Origin: Prochlorococcus sp. AG-409-I11 | GTDB taxonomy: Bacteria; Cyanobacteriota; Cyanobacteriia; PCC-6307; Cyanobiaceae | DNA length: 64,000 nt | Direction: 5' to 3' | Assembly (NCBI GenBank): GCA_003215725.1 | Contig: QCJX01000001.1 | Coordinates: 82,501 to 146,500 of the forward strand | Shown: positions 8,743-17,718 of the stretch, piece by piece | Layout: every line of letters begins with the position of its first letter | Numbering within the stretch: position 1 is the first letter of the stretch | Made by a program: the position numbers and the translations under genes | Notes under the pieces: model-generated | What the model was told of the DNA's origin: nothing | Seen by the model: the letters and a program-made list of their open reading frames with translations, nothing else | Databases searched by the model: none

Positions 8743-9513
8743 ATGCCTTCAAACAATACTTTGAATCCCAATTCTTTAAGAAAAAAAGCTGGGTTGACTT
8801 TGGTAGGTGTAGGGCCTGGGGACCCTTTGCTTTTAACTATTGCGGCTGTGCAAGCTATTCACAATGCGACTGTTATTGCTTATCCAGTTGCTGAAGAAGG
8901 TAAGGATAGTATGGCTTACGAAATTGCTTCTCATTGGATTGATAACAGAACCAAAAGATTGCCAATTCTTTTCCCAATGGTTTGTGAGGAGAACTTATTA
9001 AAAGAGGCCTGGAAAAAAGCGGGAGACCAATTAGCAACTGCTGTTGCCAATGGAGAAAATGTTGTTTTTCTCTGTCAAGGAGATATTTCTTTATTTGCAA
9101 GTGGTTCTTATGTCTTGCTGCAATTTAAAGCTAATTACCCAAGCCTTAAGTTGGATCTTATCCCTGGGATTAATTCCTTTTCAGCAGCAGCAGCAGCAGG
9201 GGCATGGCCATTAACCATGCAGAATGATCAGTTATTAGTTATGTCTACTCCAGATAGATTAGAAGATTTAAAGCAAATTCTTGAAGATACGCCTCATGAA
9301 GGTAGGGTTTTGGCTTTGCTCAAGCTTGGTAGTCGATGGAAATGGGTAAGACCTCTTTTAGAGCAGATGGATCTTCTTGACGACTCTTTATTTGTTCAAA
9401 GAGTTGGTTTTGCTGATCAAGAAGTGTTTTTTGCTAGTGAAGTTTCTGCAGTTTCTAAAGCCTATTTTTCCTTGCTACTTGTTCGTCAAGGATGGCCTGC
9501 TGTATTGCCGTAA
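8743..9513 (+). CDS. cobI: Precorrin-2 C20-methyltransferase
   Basis: A 256-residue SAM-dependent tetrapyrrole methyltransferase. It has the family's glycine-rich start GVGPGDPLLLTIAAVQAI (about 22-39), the CQGDISLFASG loop (about 110-120) and the PGINSFSAAAAA block (about 139-150). Together these mark the CobI/CbiL branch acting on precorrin-2 in corrin (B12-type cobamide) synthesis. The Ala run is encoded by a short tandem AGC repeat near 9182-9198. A permease of the cobalt/ECF T-component type lies 3.6 kb away, but the two are not in one operon. Confidence 0.92.
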   Translation: MPSNNTLNPNSLRKKAGLTLVGVGPGDPLLLTIAAVQAIHNATVIAYPVAEEGKDSMAYEIASHWIDNRTKRLPILFPMVCEENLLKEAWKKAGDQLATAVANGENVVFLCQGDISLFASGSYVLLQFKANYPSLKLDLIPGINSFSAAAAAGAWPLTMQNDQLLVMSTPDRLEDLKQILEDTPHEGRVLALLKLGSRWKWVRPLLEQMDLLDDSLFVQRVGFADQEVFFASEVSAVSKAYFSLLLVRQGWPAVLP

Positions 9514-9547
9514 TTAATTCAAGGAACATGGTTAATTTTTTAAAATA

Positions 9548-10543
9548 TCAATCAAGAGATATAAGTGCTTGCTCTAATAGGTTGATTGCGTCTTTGGGTT
9601 TTTTTGTTCTCATAAGGGCATGACGAAGAGATGAAGCTCCTTTAAAACCTTTGCAAGTCCAATTTATGTGCTTCCTTGCTATGAGTAGACCATGGTCTCC
9701 TTTGTATTCAAGAAGACTGAGTAGTTGTTCAAGGGTAATGTTGACTCTTTCTTTTGCTGTAGGAGATGGAATAGGAGTCTCTCCCCTTAATGCCCTATCT
9801 ATTTGCCCGGCTAACCAGGGAGCTCCCATGCTGGCCCTCCCAATCATTATTCCATCAGCACCCGTAATAGATAAGCATTGAATCGCATCACTAGCGCTTT
9901 TTATATCTCCATTTGCAATCAAGGGGATTTGAAGTGCTCTCTTCACTTCTGCGATAGCAAACCAATCTGCATTTCCAGAAAAGCCTTGTTTCCGGGTTCG
10001 ACCATGCATGGTGATCAGCTCAGCTCCTGCATCTTCAAGACGAAGTGAGAATTCAACAGGTTTTAAAGAATTCTCACACCAGCCAAGACGAGTTTTGACA
10101 GTTACAGGAATATTCACTGCTGCCACAACGTCTTTCACTATCTTTGCGGCCAATTCAGGCTCTTTTAATAGTCCGCTTCCTCCGCCTTTACGGGCAACTT
10201 TCTTTACAGGACAACCCATGTTTATGTCGATAAGAAAAGCCCCAGACTGCTCTGCTTTAATTGCTGCTTCAGCCATTGCTTTGGGGCAATAGTCAAAAAG
10301 TTGTACACCTATGGGCCCTGCTTCTTCGGATAGCTCTTCCAATTTCTCTTGCCCAAATCCGAGATCTAAACTCTTTGCTCGGACCATTTCTGTAAATAAC
10401 AAGACGTCAGGTGCCCACCGCCTGACTAATTTTCTGAAGACCTGATCACTTACTCCAGCAAGAGGGGATTGAAATACGCATGACTTTAGAGATCTGCTAA
10501 TACCATTTCCATTTAGAGTGATTTTAGGTAAAGGGCTATTCAT
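9548..10543 (-). CDS. dus: tRNA-dihydrouridine synthase
   Basis: A 331-residue FMN-dependent enzyme that reduces uridine to dihydrouridine in the tRNA D-loop. The TIM-barrel signatures are present: FQSPLAGVSDQVFRKL (about 24-39), DINMGCPVKKVARKGGGSGL (about 107-126, with the catalytic Cys in GCP), VTVKTRLGW, and MHGRTRKQGFSG. IANGDI and GADGIMIGRASMGAPWL bind the FMN phosphate. The sequence resembles DusA/DusB-type enzymes; which U positions it modifies cannot be read from sequence. It is convergent with cobI across a 34-base gap. Confidence 0.94.
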   Translation of the reverse strand: MNSPLPKITLNGNGISRSLKSCVFQSPLAGVSDQVFRKLVRRWAPDVLLFTEMVRAKSLDLGFGQEKLEELSEEAGPIGVQLFDYCPKAMAEAAIKAEQSGAFLIDINMGCPVKKVARKGGGSGLLKEPELAAKIVKDVVAAVNIPVTVKTRLGWCENSLKPVEFSLRLEDAGAELITMHGRTRKQGFSGNADWFAIAEVKRALQIPLIANGDIKSASDAIQCLSITGADGIMIGRASMGAPWLAGQIDRALRGETPIPSPTAKERVNITLEQLLSLLEYKGDHGLLIARKHINWTCKGFKGASSLRHALMRTKKPKDAINLLEQALISLD

Positions 10544-10673
10544 TAACTTATTTTAAATCAACTAACCATTAAGTACTCTGCTAAAGGTTCATGCTAGGAG
10601 TTTTAAATTAGAAATATTAACTTGGCTGAAATATTATTTCCAACCATATTTTCTCACAAGCTTTTTTGAGCTT

Positions 10674-10889
10674 TTAAGATTTTAGATCTTTGCACCAGTT
10701 AAAATCAATATTTATAGTGCTCTCGTCTTTTAAGATGCAGCTAATTTCAAAAGTTGTTTTTATGGCTGTGGGGATTTGTGTAAGTATTAGTAATATTAAT
10801 GCAACAGGAGTTAGACGCTGAGACATTGATGAATTAATGTTTTTTTGCCCTCTCCTCCTTTTGAATGGCCCTGGTTGGTGTTTATCCAT
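10674..10889 (-). CDS. Small possible secreted or membrane protein
   Basis: A 71-codon frame encoding a basic N-terminus, a hydrophobic segment (LTPVALILLILTQIPTA) and a short polar C-terminus with two Cys (ISCILK and NWCKDL). If translation begins at the internal ATG (MSQRLTPVALIL, start 10826) the first 22 residues would be a signal peptide. No family is recognised and there is no strong ribosome binding site. It lies alone between dus and the DUF1823 gene. Moderate to low confidence that it is expressed. Confidence 0.4.
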   Translation of the reverse strand: MDKHQPGPFKRRRGQKNINSSMSQRLTPVALILLILTQIPTAIKTTFEISCILKDESTINIDFNWCKDLKS

Positions 10890-11092
10890 TTTGGGAATGA
10901 TTTTGTTATTGTGATTATAAAGAACAAGGAATGACCATCATTAATTCTCAATGGTGTTTCCGAAACTCTTGTCAGAGCAGTGAAAGATAACTCTTTAGTA
11001 ATCTACAATTTATAAATAGAAACGGCTTCCCAGGTTTTCGTATCTTTGAAAGTTGTTACTTGATAGATCATTGTTGTTTGTTTTTATTGTTG

Positions 11093-11563
11093 ATGGAGCC
11101 CCTGAAGATCACTTGGCCTCTTAGCAAAGATCTTTTGCTAGCGATACTGGATGATCAGGTTAGTGATCGTTTTGTTACTGAATTGGTTTGGGAAAGGCTG
11201 GGTTATAAGCAAATAGTTGGTGAAGAGATTTTTTGGAAAGCAGGATCCAATACACCTCAATCGTGGCTAAAGGATTTTTCTGACCCGCCTGAGATTATTT
11301 CTCATCGGCGTGCTTCTGTGAAATTGACCAGATCGATCCCTAAGAACTTTAAGCAAGGGCTGAAAAAATATTTAGGTTTTGGTGGGTACAAAATTTCTGA
11401 GTTATTTCCTAGAAGGACAAGAAGGGCAACGGCTGTCAACTGGCTAATTGCTTGGACTTTATGTAGAGGTGAGCAGCTCCCAAAAAGTGGTCCTCTGCCG
11501 GATTTGCTGGAAATACCAGAGGAACCTTTAAGAGGACACCCTGGCGATCCCGAGATTAATTAA
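11093..11563 (+). CDS. DUF1823 family protein
   Basis: A 156-residue soluble protein typical of the cyanobacteria/plastid DUF1823 group. Landmarks are LLLAILDDQVSDRFVTELVW near the start, SWLKDFSDPPEIISHRRASV in the middle, and RRTRRATAVNWLIAWTL toward the end. No biochemical function is established for the family that I know of. ATG 11093 is chosen because the 11 codons upstream from TTG 11060 are hydrophobic and atypical for the family. Confidence 0.85.
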   Translation: MEPLKITWPLSKDLLLAILDDQVSDRFVTELVWERLGYKQIVGEEIFWKAGSNTPQSWLKDFSDPPEIISHRRASVKLTRSIPKNFKQGLKKYLGFGGYKISELFPRRTRRATAVNWLIAWTLCRGEQLPKSGPLPDLLEIPEEPLRGHPGDPEIN

Positions 11564-11727
11564 CCATGCCAGAAGTAATTACCTATAAATAGTGTTTTGC
11601 TATTGATGCCTTTTAATGGAGGCTTTGAGTAGGAAAAAGTTTTTGGTTTTTATTTTTTACATCTAACTTAAAGCTGGTATCTTTTTCGATAACTATGTAA
11701 TGTCAGTGTTTGTATAAGGTTTGAAAA

Positions 11728-13098
11728 TTGGCGCGTCCTATCGTCGCCATCATTGGCCGGCCCAATGTGGGTAAATCAACTCTTGTTAATCGCCTCTGTC
11801 AAAGCCGCGAAGCGATTGTCCATGACCAGCCTGGCGTAACTCGAGATCGCACATATCAAGATGCGTTTTGGGGTAATCGTGAATTCAAAGTTGTAGATAC
11901 TGGTGGCTTGGTTTTTGATGATGATAGTGAATTCCTCCCAGAGATACGTGCTCAAGCAGATTTAGCAATGGCAGAGGCTGCTCTGGCTTTGATCATTGTT
12001 GATGGTCAAGAAGGTATAACTGCTGCTGACGAAGAGATTGCACAATGGCTTCGAACTCGAGATTGCAAAACATTGTTGGCGGTTAATAAGTGTGAATCTC
12101 CCGAGCAAGGGTTGGCAATGGCGGCAGAGTTTTGGAGGTTAGGTTTAGGTCAACCTTTCCCTGTGTCTGCTATTCATGGTGCAGGGACCGGAGATTTGCT
12201 TGACCGTGTGATTGATCTTCTGCCACCCAAAGAGAATGAAGATGAAAATGATGAACCAATTCAGTTGGCAATTGTAGGTAGACCAAATGTTGGCAAATCG
12301 AGTCTTTTGAATTCAATCTGTGGTGAATCGAGAGCAATTGTCAGTCCTGTTAGGGGTACGACTCGAGATACGATTGACACTAATTTGGTAAGACATGGAC
12401 AATATTGGAAACTGATTGATACGGCTGGGATTCGAAGAAGAAGAAGTGTTAACTATGGACCAGAGTTTTTTGGGATTAATCGTAGCTTTAAAGCTATAGA
12501 AAGAAGCGATGTTTGTACATTAGTTATAGATGCAACTGATGGGGTCACAGAACAAGACCAGCGTTTAGCTGGCAGGATTGAAGACCAGGGTCGTGCTTGT
12601 GTAGTTGTAATTAATAAATGGGATGCGATAGAAAAAGATAGCCACACAATGGTTTCTATGGAGAAGGAGTTTAGATCGAAACTTTATTTTCTTGATTGGG
12701 CAAAAATGTTGTTTGCATCAGCTTTAACTGGTCAAAGAGTAGATAGTATTTTTGCATTGGCTTCACTAGCTGTTGAGCAACATCGTCGAAGAGTTAGTAC
12801 CTCAGTTGTTAATGAAGTATTAAATGAAGCGATAAGTTGGAGAAGTCCACCAACGACTCGAGGTGGAAGACAAGGACGACTTTATTACGGGACACAAGTT
12901 GCCAGTCGTCCTCCAAGCTTTACCCTATTCGTTAATGACCCTAAATTATTTGGAGATACTTATAGACGTTATATAGAAAGACAGATTAGAGAAGGATTGG
13001 GTTTTGAAGGAACGCCTATGAAGTTGTTTTGGAGAGGAAAGCAGCAAAGAGATGCTGAAAAAGATTTAGCACGACAACAGACAAATAATCTTTATTAA
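11728..13098 (+). CDS. der: Ribosome assembly GTPase Der (EngA)
   Basis: A 456-residue protein with two tandem G domains, the hallmark of Der, followed by the KH-like domain. The first P-loop is GRPNVGKST (about 10-18) and the second GRPNVGKSS (about 184-192). Each has its own DTGG or DTAG switch II and NKC or NKWD G4 motif. Der acts in late 50S subunit maturation. The start is TTG 11728 giving [13 protein letters not shown]. The downstream EcfT-type gene begins 3 bases after the stop. Confidence 0.97.
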   Translation: MARPIVAIIGRPNVGKSTLVNRLCQSREAIVHDQPGVTRDRTYQDAFWGNREFKVVDTGGLVFDDDSEFLPEIRAQADLAMAEAALALIIVDGQEGITAADEEIAQWLRTRDCKTLLAVNKCESPEQGLAMAAEFWRLGLGQPFPVSAIHGAGTGDLLDRVIDLLPPKENEDENDEPIQLAIVGRPNVGKSSLLNSICGESRAIVSPVRGTTRDTIDTNLVRHGQYWKLIDTAGIRRRRSVNYGPEFFGINRSFKAIERSDVCTLVIDATDGVTEQDQRLAGRIEDQGRACVVVINKWDAIEKDSHTMVSMEKEFRSKLYFLDWAKMLFASALTGQRVDSIFALASLAVEQHRRRVSTSVVNEVLNEAISWRSPPTTRGGRQGRLYYGTQVASRPPSFTLFVNDPKLFGDTYRRYIERQIREGLGFEGTPMKLFWRGKQQRDAEKDLARQQTNNLY

Positions 13099-13101
13099 TT
13101 C

Positions 13102-14016
13102 ATGGATTGGTTGCGCAAAATCCCAATTGGGCAATTTGTAGCTGGTCAACAAAGTTGGCTAAGAAAAATTGATCCGAGGATGAAGTTTGCATGGGTTTTG
13201 TTTTTTTTGCTGACCCCTGTTCTTGCGGGACCTTTTTGGAGAATTAGTTTGGTTTTATCCCTATTGATAACAACATTCTTAAGTTGTTTACCCTTAAGGA
13301 TTTGGTGGAGATCTCTTTCATTACTGCTAATTCTTTCAGGTATTGTTGGCTGTTTGGCAATATTGCTCCCAACTAGTGAGACCACAGTCTCATTAGCTGT
13401 TCGTTCTCCTCTTGAGTTACCTAATGCAGTTGCTGTAGGAAATAATTGGGAGTTGATCAAGTTGGGACCGGTCCATTTAGGTGGTTTAGCTTTAGGACCT
13501 TTGGTGATCGATCAACGTTCTGCGGATTTAGGTTTAAAAACATCCACACTTCTTTTTACGGTTGTTCATAGTGTCAACTTGATGCTTCTTACTACACCTC
13601 CAGAGGAGCTCGTTTGGGCGTTGCGTTGGTATTTGTATCCATTCATTTTTTTTGGCATTCCAATTGATCGCATATCTTTTCAGCTTCTCTTGGGATTGCG
13701 TTTTCTTCCTTTAATTCAGGAGGAATTTCAAAACCTTTTAAAGTCTTTAACTACTAGGGCAGTAAGTTTTAAGAAAATAGGATTTAAGGCATCATTCGCT
13801 TTGTTTTTGTCTGTTGGGGAGCGCTTTTTAGCAAATATTCTTTTAAGAGCAGAGCAAGGTGCAGACTCTCTTTTGGTAAGAGGAGGGTTTTTGCTTCCTT
13901 CTGAAAACTTGAGGCCTAAAGTGTTATGGCATGAAAGTGCTTCTTTCTTAAATATTGGATCTGGATCCCTTTTTGTCGTGGTTTTAATCTTAAGAGGGAA
14001 GTATGGTGCATTGTGA
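13102..14016 (+). CDS. ECF transporter T-component / CbiQ-type permease
   Basis: A 304-residue membrane protein. N-terminal SWLRKIDPRMKFAWVLFFLL is the canonical CbiQ/EcfT opening, followed by several hydrophobic spans (about 35-95, 150-180, 190-205 and a C-terminal span). The coupling region RAVSFKKIGFKASFAL and MLRAEQGADSLLVRGGF-like segment resemble the AR(G/A) helices that contact the ATPases. EcfT subunits couple energy for vitamin or metal (cobalt, biotin, folate) uptake. The substrate is not evident and no S-component or ATPase is adjacent. It lies between der and pipX in one forward run. Confidence 0.87.
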   Translation: MDWLRKIPIGQFVAGQQSWLRKIDPRMKFAWVLFFLLTPVLAGPFWRISLVLSLLITTFLSCLPLRIWWRSLSLLLILSGIVGCLAILLPTSETTVSLAVRSPLELPNAVAVGNNWELIKLGPVHLGGLALGPLVIDQRSADLGLKTSTLLFTVVHSVNLMLLTTPPEELVWALRWYLYPFIFFGIPIDRISFQLLLGLRFLPLIQEEFQNLLKSLTTRAVSFKKIGFKASFALFLSVGERFLANILLRAEQGADSLLVRGGFLLPSENLRPKVLWHESASFLNIGSGSLFVVVLILRGKYGAL

Positions 14017-14032
14017 TTGTTAGGGCTAAAAG

Positions 14033-14299
14033 TTGGACGCAGAGCGTTACCTAAATCATCCCACTTTTGGAATGCTTTATCTTGTTGCACCTGCAGGACA
14101 AGGTAGGGATGTTTATGCAACTCTTTATGCTCAAAAAATGTTTTTTCTAGTAACCTTGCAACCTCGCGGTGCTCTTTTTGAGGTGATTCCATATATGGAC
14201 GCCCGCCACTATGCAGAGAAACATCTCAACCTTTGTAGAAGAGATGCCCCTGAAGAATTAGATGGCTGGCAACAGTTATTTAAACAGACGTTTATTTGA
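14033..14299 (+). CDS. pipX: PII-interacting coactivator PipX
   Basis: An 88-residue protein with the PipX pattern: ERYLNHPTFGMLYLV at the start, the Tudor-like LYAQKMFFLVT (about 31-41), and two C-terminal helices ending LQ.LFKQTFI, the family's characteristic end. PipX shuttles between the PII protein GlnB and the transcription factor NtcA, tying nitrogen gene expression to 2-oxoglutarate and ATP/ADP levels. The start is TTG 14033. pipY follows 10 bases after the stop, the conserved cyanobacterial arrangement. Confidence 0.93.
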   Translation: MDAERYLNHPTFGMLYLVAPAGQGRDVYATLYAQKMFFLVTLQPRGALFEVIPYMDARHYAEKHLNLCRRDAPEELDGWQQLFKQTFI

Positions 14300-14309
14300 T
14301 TTCATTGTG

Positions 14310-14984
14310 ATGTCTTCTGCTCGATTGCAGAATATTCAAAATAACTTGCTACCAAGTGTTAATTTGCTTGCCGTCAGTAAAGGACAATCTGCTTCTTGCA
14401 TTCGTTCTTTAGCTGAATTAGGACAGCTTGATTTTGGTGAAAGCAGATTACAAGAAGCGCTTCCTAAAATGAGTCTTTTAAAGGACTACAAGAATATTAA
14501 ATGGCATTTTATAGGTCGTCTTCAAAGTAACAAAGTTAGAGCTGTCATAAAGTCATTCGACTTTATTCATTCAGTCGACTCGTTGGTTTTAGGAGAAAGG
14601 ATTTCAAGAATTGCCCACGAAGAAAAAAAATGCCCAAAGATTTTTCTCCAAATTAAGTTGCGTGAAGATGCTCGTAAAGTAGGTTTTTCTTCTGAGGAAC
14701 TTCAGCGGGCATGGCCAGAAATTGTTCAATTAAAGAGTATTGAGGTTATTGGTTTGATGACAATTGCACCTTTGAAATTGGCCTTGACAGATAGAAAGAT
14801 TCTTTTTAAAGAGTGCAGAGAGCTAAAAGATAATTTGGGATTAGCTCATTGCTCTATGGGCATGAGTCATGACTGGAAAGAAGCTGTAGAGGCAGGTGCA
14901 ACATGGATACGTATTGGATCATTGTTGTTTGCAGAAGGCTTTGACGACATCAACTGCAACAGAGATATCACTAAAAGCAATTAG
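14310..14984 (+). CDS. pipY: PLP homeostasis protein PipY (YggS/PROSC family)
   Basis: A 224-residue fold-type III PLP-binding protein. Lys in LLAVSKGQS (about residue 24) is the Schiff-base lysine. FGESRLQEALPK, WHFIGRLQSNK, IHSVDS, LMTIAP and SMGMSHDWKEAVEAGATWIR are all family landmarks around the cofactor. No catalytic activity is known; the family buffers PLP and amino/keto-acid balance. A longer frame begins at ATG 14262 inside pipX, but ATG 14310 matches the family's usual N-terminus (MSSARLQNIQ) and falls just after the pipX stop. Confidence 0.93.
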   Translation: MSSARLQNIQNNLLPSVNLLAVSKGQSASCIRSLAELGQLDFGESRLQEALPKMSLLKDYKNIKWHFIGRLQSNKVRAVIKSFDFIHSVDSLVLGERISRIAHEEKKCPKIFLQIKLREDARKVGFSSEELQRAWPEIVQLKSIEVIGLMTIAPLKLALTDRKILFKECRELKDNLGLAHCSMGMSHDWKEAVEAGATWIRIGSLLFAEGFDDINCNRDITKSN

Positions 14985-15003
14985 AAGCCTTGCCCCGGAG
15001 TGC

Positions 15004-15078
15004 AAGTAGCGCTATTTAAGAGAAAAGAATTGAAGTGACTCTTTTAAGGGGCTACTTCAAAGGTCAACATAATGTTGA
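15004..15078 (+). promoter_or_regulatory. Two dyads in the sepF leader
   Basis: An imperfect long hairpin is possible between AAGTAGC (15004-15010) and GCTACTT (15051-15057), with inner arms TTAAGAG (15016-15022) and CTCTTTTAA (15039-15047). A second dyad, TCAACAT-A-ATGTTGA, is perfect over 7 bp at 15064-15078, about 30 bases before the sepF start. The first could be a pipY terminator variant or a structured leader, the second an operator. The function is inferred only. Confidence 0.4.
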
Positions 15079-15109
15079 TCATTTCAAATTATCTTGTGAG
15101 GATTAACCG

Positions 15110-15685
15110 GTGTCGCTTATTTCCCGTCTTCGCTCTGTCGTCGCTGGTGACGACTACTTAGACCAAGACTACGATGAGCTTGATTACGAAGCTGGCGATC
15201 ATTTTGACTCTGAAGACAGACGTCAAAGAGGCTTGGGTGGAGAATTAGCACCTCTTTCAAGTTCTAATCCGTTTGATTACCGAGACGGTATTAATTCTTC
15301 GAATGTAATCGGCATGCCTGGAATATCTACAGCTACGGCTGAAGTTAGTCTGATGGAGCCTCGAAGCTTTGATGAGATGCCCAGAGCTATCCAGGCTTTA
15401 AGAGAAAGGAAGACGGTTATTTTAAACCTTACAATGATGGAACCAGATCAAGCTCAAAGGGCGGTTGATTTTGTTGCAGGAGGCACGTTCGCGATTGATG
15501 GTCATCAAGAACGGGTAGGGGAAAGCATCTTCTTATTTGCTCCAAGTTGTGTAACTGTGACTAATTCATTTCAAGAAGAGGCTTCACCATCAACAGTAGT
15601 AAATAAAGAAAATGATTTGATGTCAAAAGATCTGAATCAAGCACCTGAGCCAGCTTGGGGAGATTCTATGGCTACGGCACTTTGA
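15110..15685 (+). CDS. sepF: Cell division protein SepF
   Basis: A 191-residue SepF, the FtsZ-bundling and membrane-tethering division protein (Cdv2/YlmF group). The N-terminal amphipathic helix ([15 protein letters not shown]) should bind the membrane. An acidic linker follows, then the SepF core from about 85 ([60 protein letters not shown]). The C-terminus [16 protein letters not shown] carries a core shared with the membrane protein at 5239. The start is GTG 15110 with a GTGAGG stretch upstream. The end overlaps or abuts the start region of proC. Confidence 0.95.
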   Translation: MSLISRLRSVVAGDDYLDQDYDELDYEAGDHFDSEDRRQRGLGGELAPLSSSNPFDYRDGINSSNVIGMPGISTATAEVSLMEPRSFDEMPRAIQALRERKTVILNLTMMEPDQAQRAVDFVAGGTFAIDGHQERVGESIFLFAPSCVTVTNSFQEEASPSTVVNKENDLMSKDLNQAPEPAWGDSMATAL

Positions 15686-15690
15686 TTTCA

Positions 15691-16518
15691 GTGCCTTCTT
15701 CCGTAGGGGTTATTGGCTTTGGTCTGATGGCCCAAGCAATTTTGAAGCCGTTAATCAAGAGAGGAGATTTATTACCTGAAAATGTTTTTGGAGTGGTAGG
15801 TAAGGAGGGAAGTGTTAAAGAGATTGCTACAGAGTTTCCTAAAGGCCTACAAATCGTTGCTGCAGGTAATTCAATTTCATCGGAAGTGTGGAATAAGCCT
15901 ATTAAATTATTAGCGGTAAAGCCTCAACAGTTAAATGATGTAGAAGAAAGTCTAGAGGATTTACCCTTAACGAAAGGAAGCACTCGACCATTACTTATCT
16001 CTATCCTTGCAGGTGTTAATTTAAATCGGCTTCAAAAAAAATTCCCTGGTCACTGTTGTGTAAGGGCTGTCCCTAATACACCCTCTCTTGTTGGTGAAGG
16101 CCTAACAGCTTTGTCATGGGGGAAAGATGTATCTATAGATCAACGCATAGCAGTACAAAAATTATTTGAGCCAATTAGTGAAGTTTTGGATCTCCCCGAG
16201 GATCTTTTGGATCCGTTTTTAGCTTTAACTTCTTCTGGTCCAGCCTATATAGCTTTAATTGCTGAGTCCTTAGCGGATGGAGCAGTGGCTGCAGGGTTGC
16301 CAAGATCTTTGGCCTCCTATTTGGCTCATAGGACCCTCGCTGGAACGGCGACTCTGCTTCGAGATAAGGATTTGCACCCTGCGCAATTAAAAGATATGGT
16401 GGCTTCTCCAGGAGGCACAACAATTACTGCTATACGTCACCTTGAGATGGCTGGGATTCGTTCTGCATTGATTGAGGCGGTGGTTCTTGCGACTGAACGT
16501 AGTCGTGAGTTTGCATGA
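15691..16518 (+). CDS. proC: Pyrroline-5-carboxylate reductase
   Basis: About 275 residues; reduces pyrroline-5-carboxylate to proline with NAD(P)H. The Rossmann start is VGVIGFGLMAQAIL. AVKPQQLNDV, ISILAGVNL, RAVPNTPSLVGEGLTALSWG and the C-terminal signature PAQLKDMVASPGGTTITAIRHLE are all present. The reading frame opens within sepF at TTG 15655. Plausible starts are TTG 15682, which overlaps the sepF stop, or GTG 15691, which fits the family length best. The 3' end overlaps the convergent glycosyltransferase by 89 bases. Confidence 0.94.
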   Translation: MPSSVGVIGFGLMAQAILKPLIKRGDLLPENVFGVVGKEGSVKEIATEFPKGLQIVAAGNSISSEVWNKPIKLLAVKPQQLNDVEESLEDLPLTKGSTRPLLISILAGVNLNRLQKKFPGHCCVRAVPNTPSLVGEGLTALSWGKDVSIDQRIAVQKLFEPISEVLDLPEDLLDPFLALTSSGPAYIALIAESLADGAVAAGLPRSLASYLAHRTLAGTATLLRDKDLHPAQLKDMVASPGGTTITAIRHLEMAGIRSALIEAVVLATERSREFA

Positions 16519-17692
16519 TTGGATTGTGTACATCTCCAAGTAATTCGCTATAAAGCCTTTCAAGGTTGTCGATGTTTTGATTTAGGGTGTATTTATCTAA
16601 GATGCGTAAGCGTGCACGTCGACCTAGCTCTGATGTAAGTACTGGTTGATCCCTTAATACAGGAAGTAATGTGCGTAATTGTGTGGTAACACCTTCAGTA
16701 CTCAAGATGATTCCTGCACCTCCTTCAAGTACCTCCCCGTCAGCACCTGCATCTGTTGCAACACAAGCCGTACCGGTTGACATTGCTTCTAATAAAGCAA
16801 GAGAGAGCCCTTCGACCAGGCTCGGGAGGATAAAGACTTCGGCACATTGGAGTAGAGCAACTCTTGTTTGAAGATTTTCCTCGTATCCCCACCAAAGGAT
16901 TTCCGAGTCATTAGGCATTAGGGAATTATTTTCAAGAATGGGCTTAAGTGGTCCGTCCCCCACAATTACTAATCGGCATCCTTTTAGCTCAACCATCCTC
17001 CAGGCTCGGAGTAGTGCCTCAATGTTTTTTTCGGCAGCTATTCTTCCCATATAAAGAAAAATGCGCTCTTCTCCGAGACGTTTTCTGAGCTCAAAATTTT
17101 TGATATTAGTTGTTGTTTGGTTGGCTGGTATCCAACGATCGGCATCTACTCCATTAGGAATTACAGATAAGCGGCTTTCTTTAACTCCAAGTTTCGCAAG
17201 TACTTCTGCTTGCATTTCTGAAAATACAATTACTTTTTCATATCGAGCTAGTGAGGGTGCATAAAGTTGATAAGTTAATTGTTGCGTTCCAGCAGTTAAA
17301 TTTCTTATGCCTGCATCAAATGGTGGGTGAAAAGTAGCAACAAGAGGAACATTTAGTTGTTGACATAGGTCAGGCAATCTGAAATCAAGAGGAGAAAGAG
17401 TCAGACTTGCATGTACTAAGTCTGGTTTTAGCCTTTCAAGTGATTCTCTGAGTTCTCGTTGAGCTCTTAAAGAGGGAATTGTATAAACCTGAGATTTAAC
17501 TAGATAGGGAAGGCTGACCTCTGGATCATTTGCAAGTAAGGAAGTTTTGCTGCTTATAGGATTTGATGGGTTATCAAAATGAATAAAACTTACCTGATGC
17601 CCTCTTTGCCTAAGTACTTTGGTAGTACTTAGGCCATAGCTGACATTGCCGCAGAATGGAGATTTTTTGCCCAGCCAGGCGATATGCGCCAC
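16430..17692 (-). CDS. Group 1 (GT4-type) glycosyltransferase
   Basis: About 420 residues, GT-B fold. The N-terminal nucleotide-fold domain starts MAHIAWLGKKSPFCGNVSYG. The donor-binding half includes VFSEMQAEVLAKLGV, VIPNGVDADRWIP, RIFLYMGRIAAEKNIEALLR and the catalytic FILPSLVEGLSLALLEAMST (E-x7-E motif). It probably adds a sugar to a lipid or surface polysaccharide; acceptor and donor are unknown. The frame is open to 17782, but GTG 17692 lies just after the MFS gene's stop (26-base gap) and gives the natural start. The last about 30 residues are encoded antisense to the end of proC. Confidence 0.88.
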   Translation of the reverse strand: MAHIAWLGKKSPFCGNVSYGLSTTKVLRQRGHQVSFIHFDNPSNPISSKTSLLANDPEVSLPYLVKSQVYTIPSLRAQRELRESLERLKPDLVHASLTLSPLDFRLPDLCQQLNVPLVATFHPPFDAGIRNLTAGTQQLTYQLYAPSLARYEKVIVFSEMQAEVLAKLGVKESRLSVIPNGVDADRWIPANQTTTNIKNFELRKRLGEERIFLYMGRIAAEKNIEALLRAWRMVELKGCRLVIVGDGPLKPILENNSLMPNDSEILWWGYEENLQTRVALLQCAEVFILPSLVEGLSLALLEAMSTGTACVATDAGADGEVLEGGAGIILSTEGVTTQLRTLLPVLRDQPVLTSELGRRARLRILDKYTLNQNIDNLERLYSELLGDVHNPIMQTHDYVQSQEPPPQSMQNESQPSQGDV

Positions 17693-17718
17693 TTCTGAAT
17701 GAATAGCACTCTTGAAAG

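Noticed and set aside
9182..9198. AGC trinucleotide repeat
   Set aside because: Inside cobI and encodes an Ala run (FSAAAAAG) normal for this region of the family; no evidence of instability.
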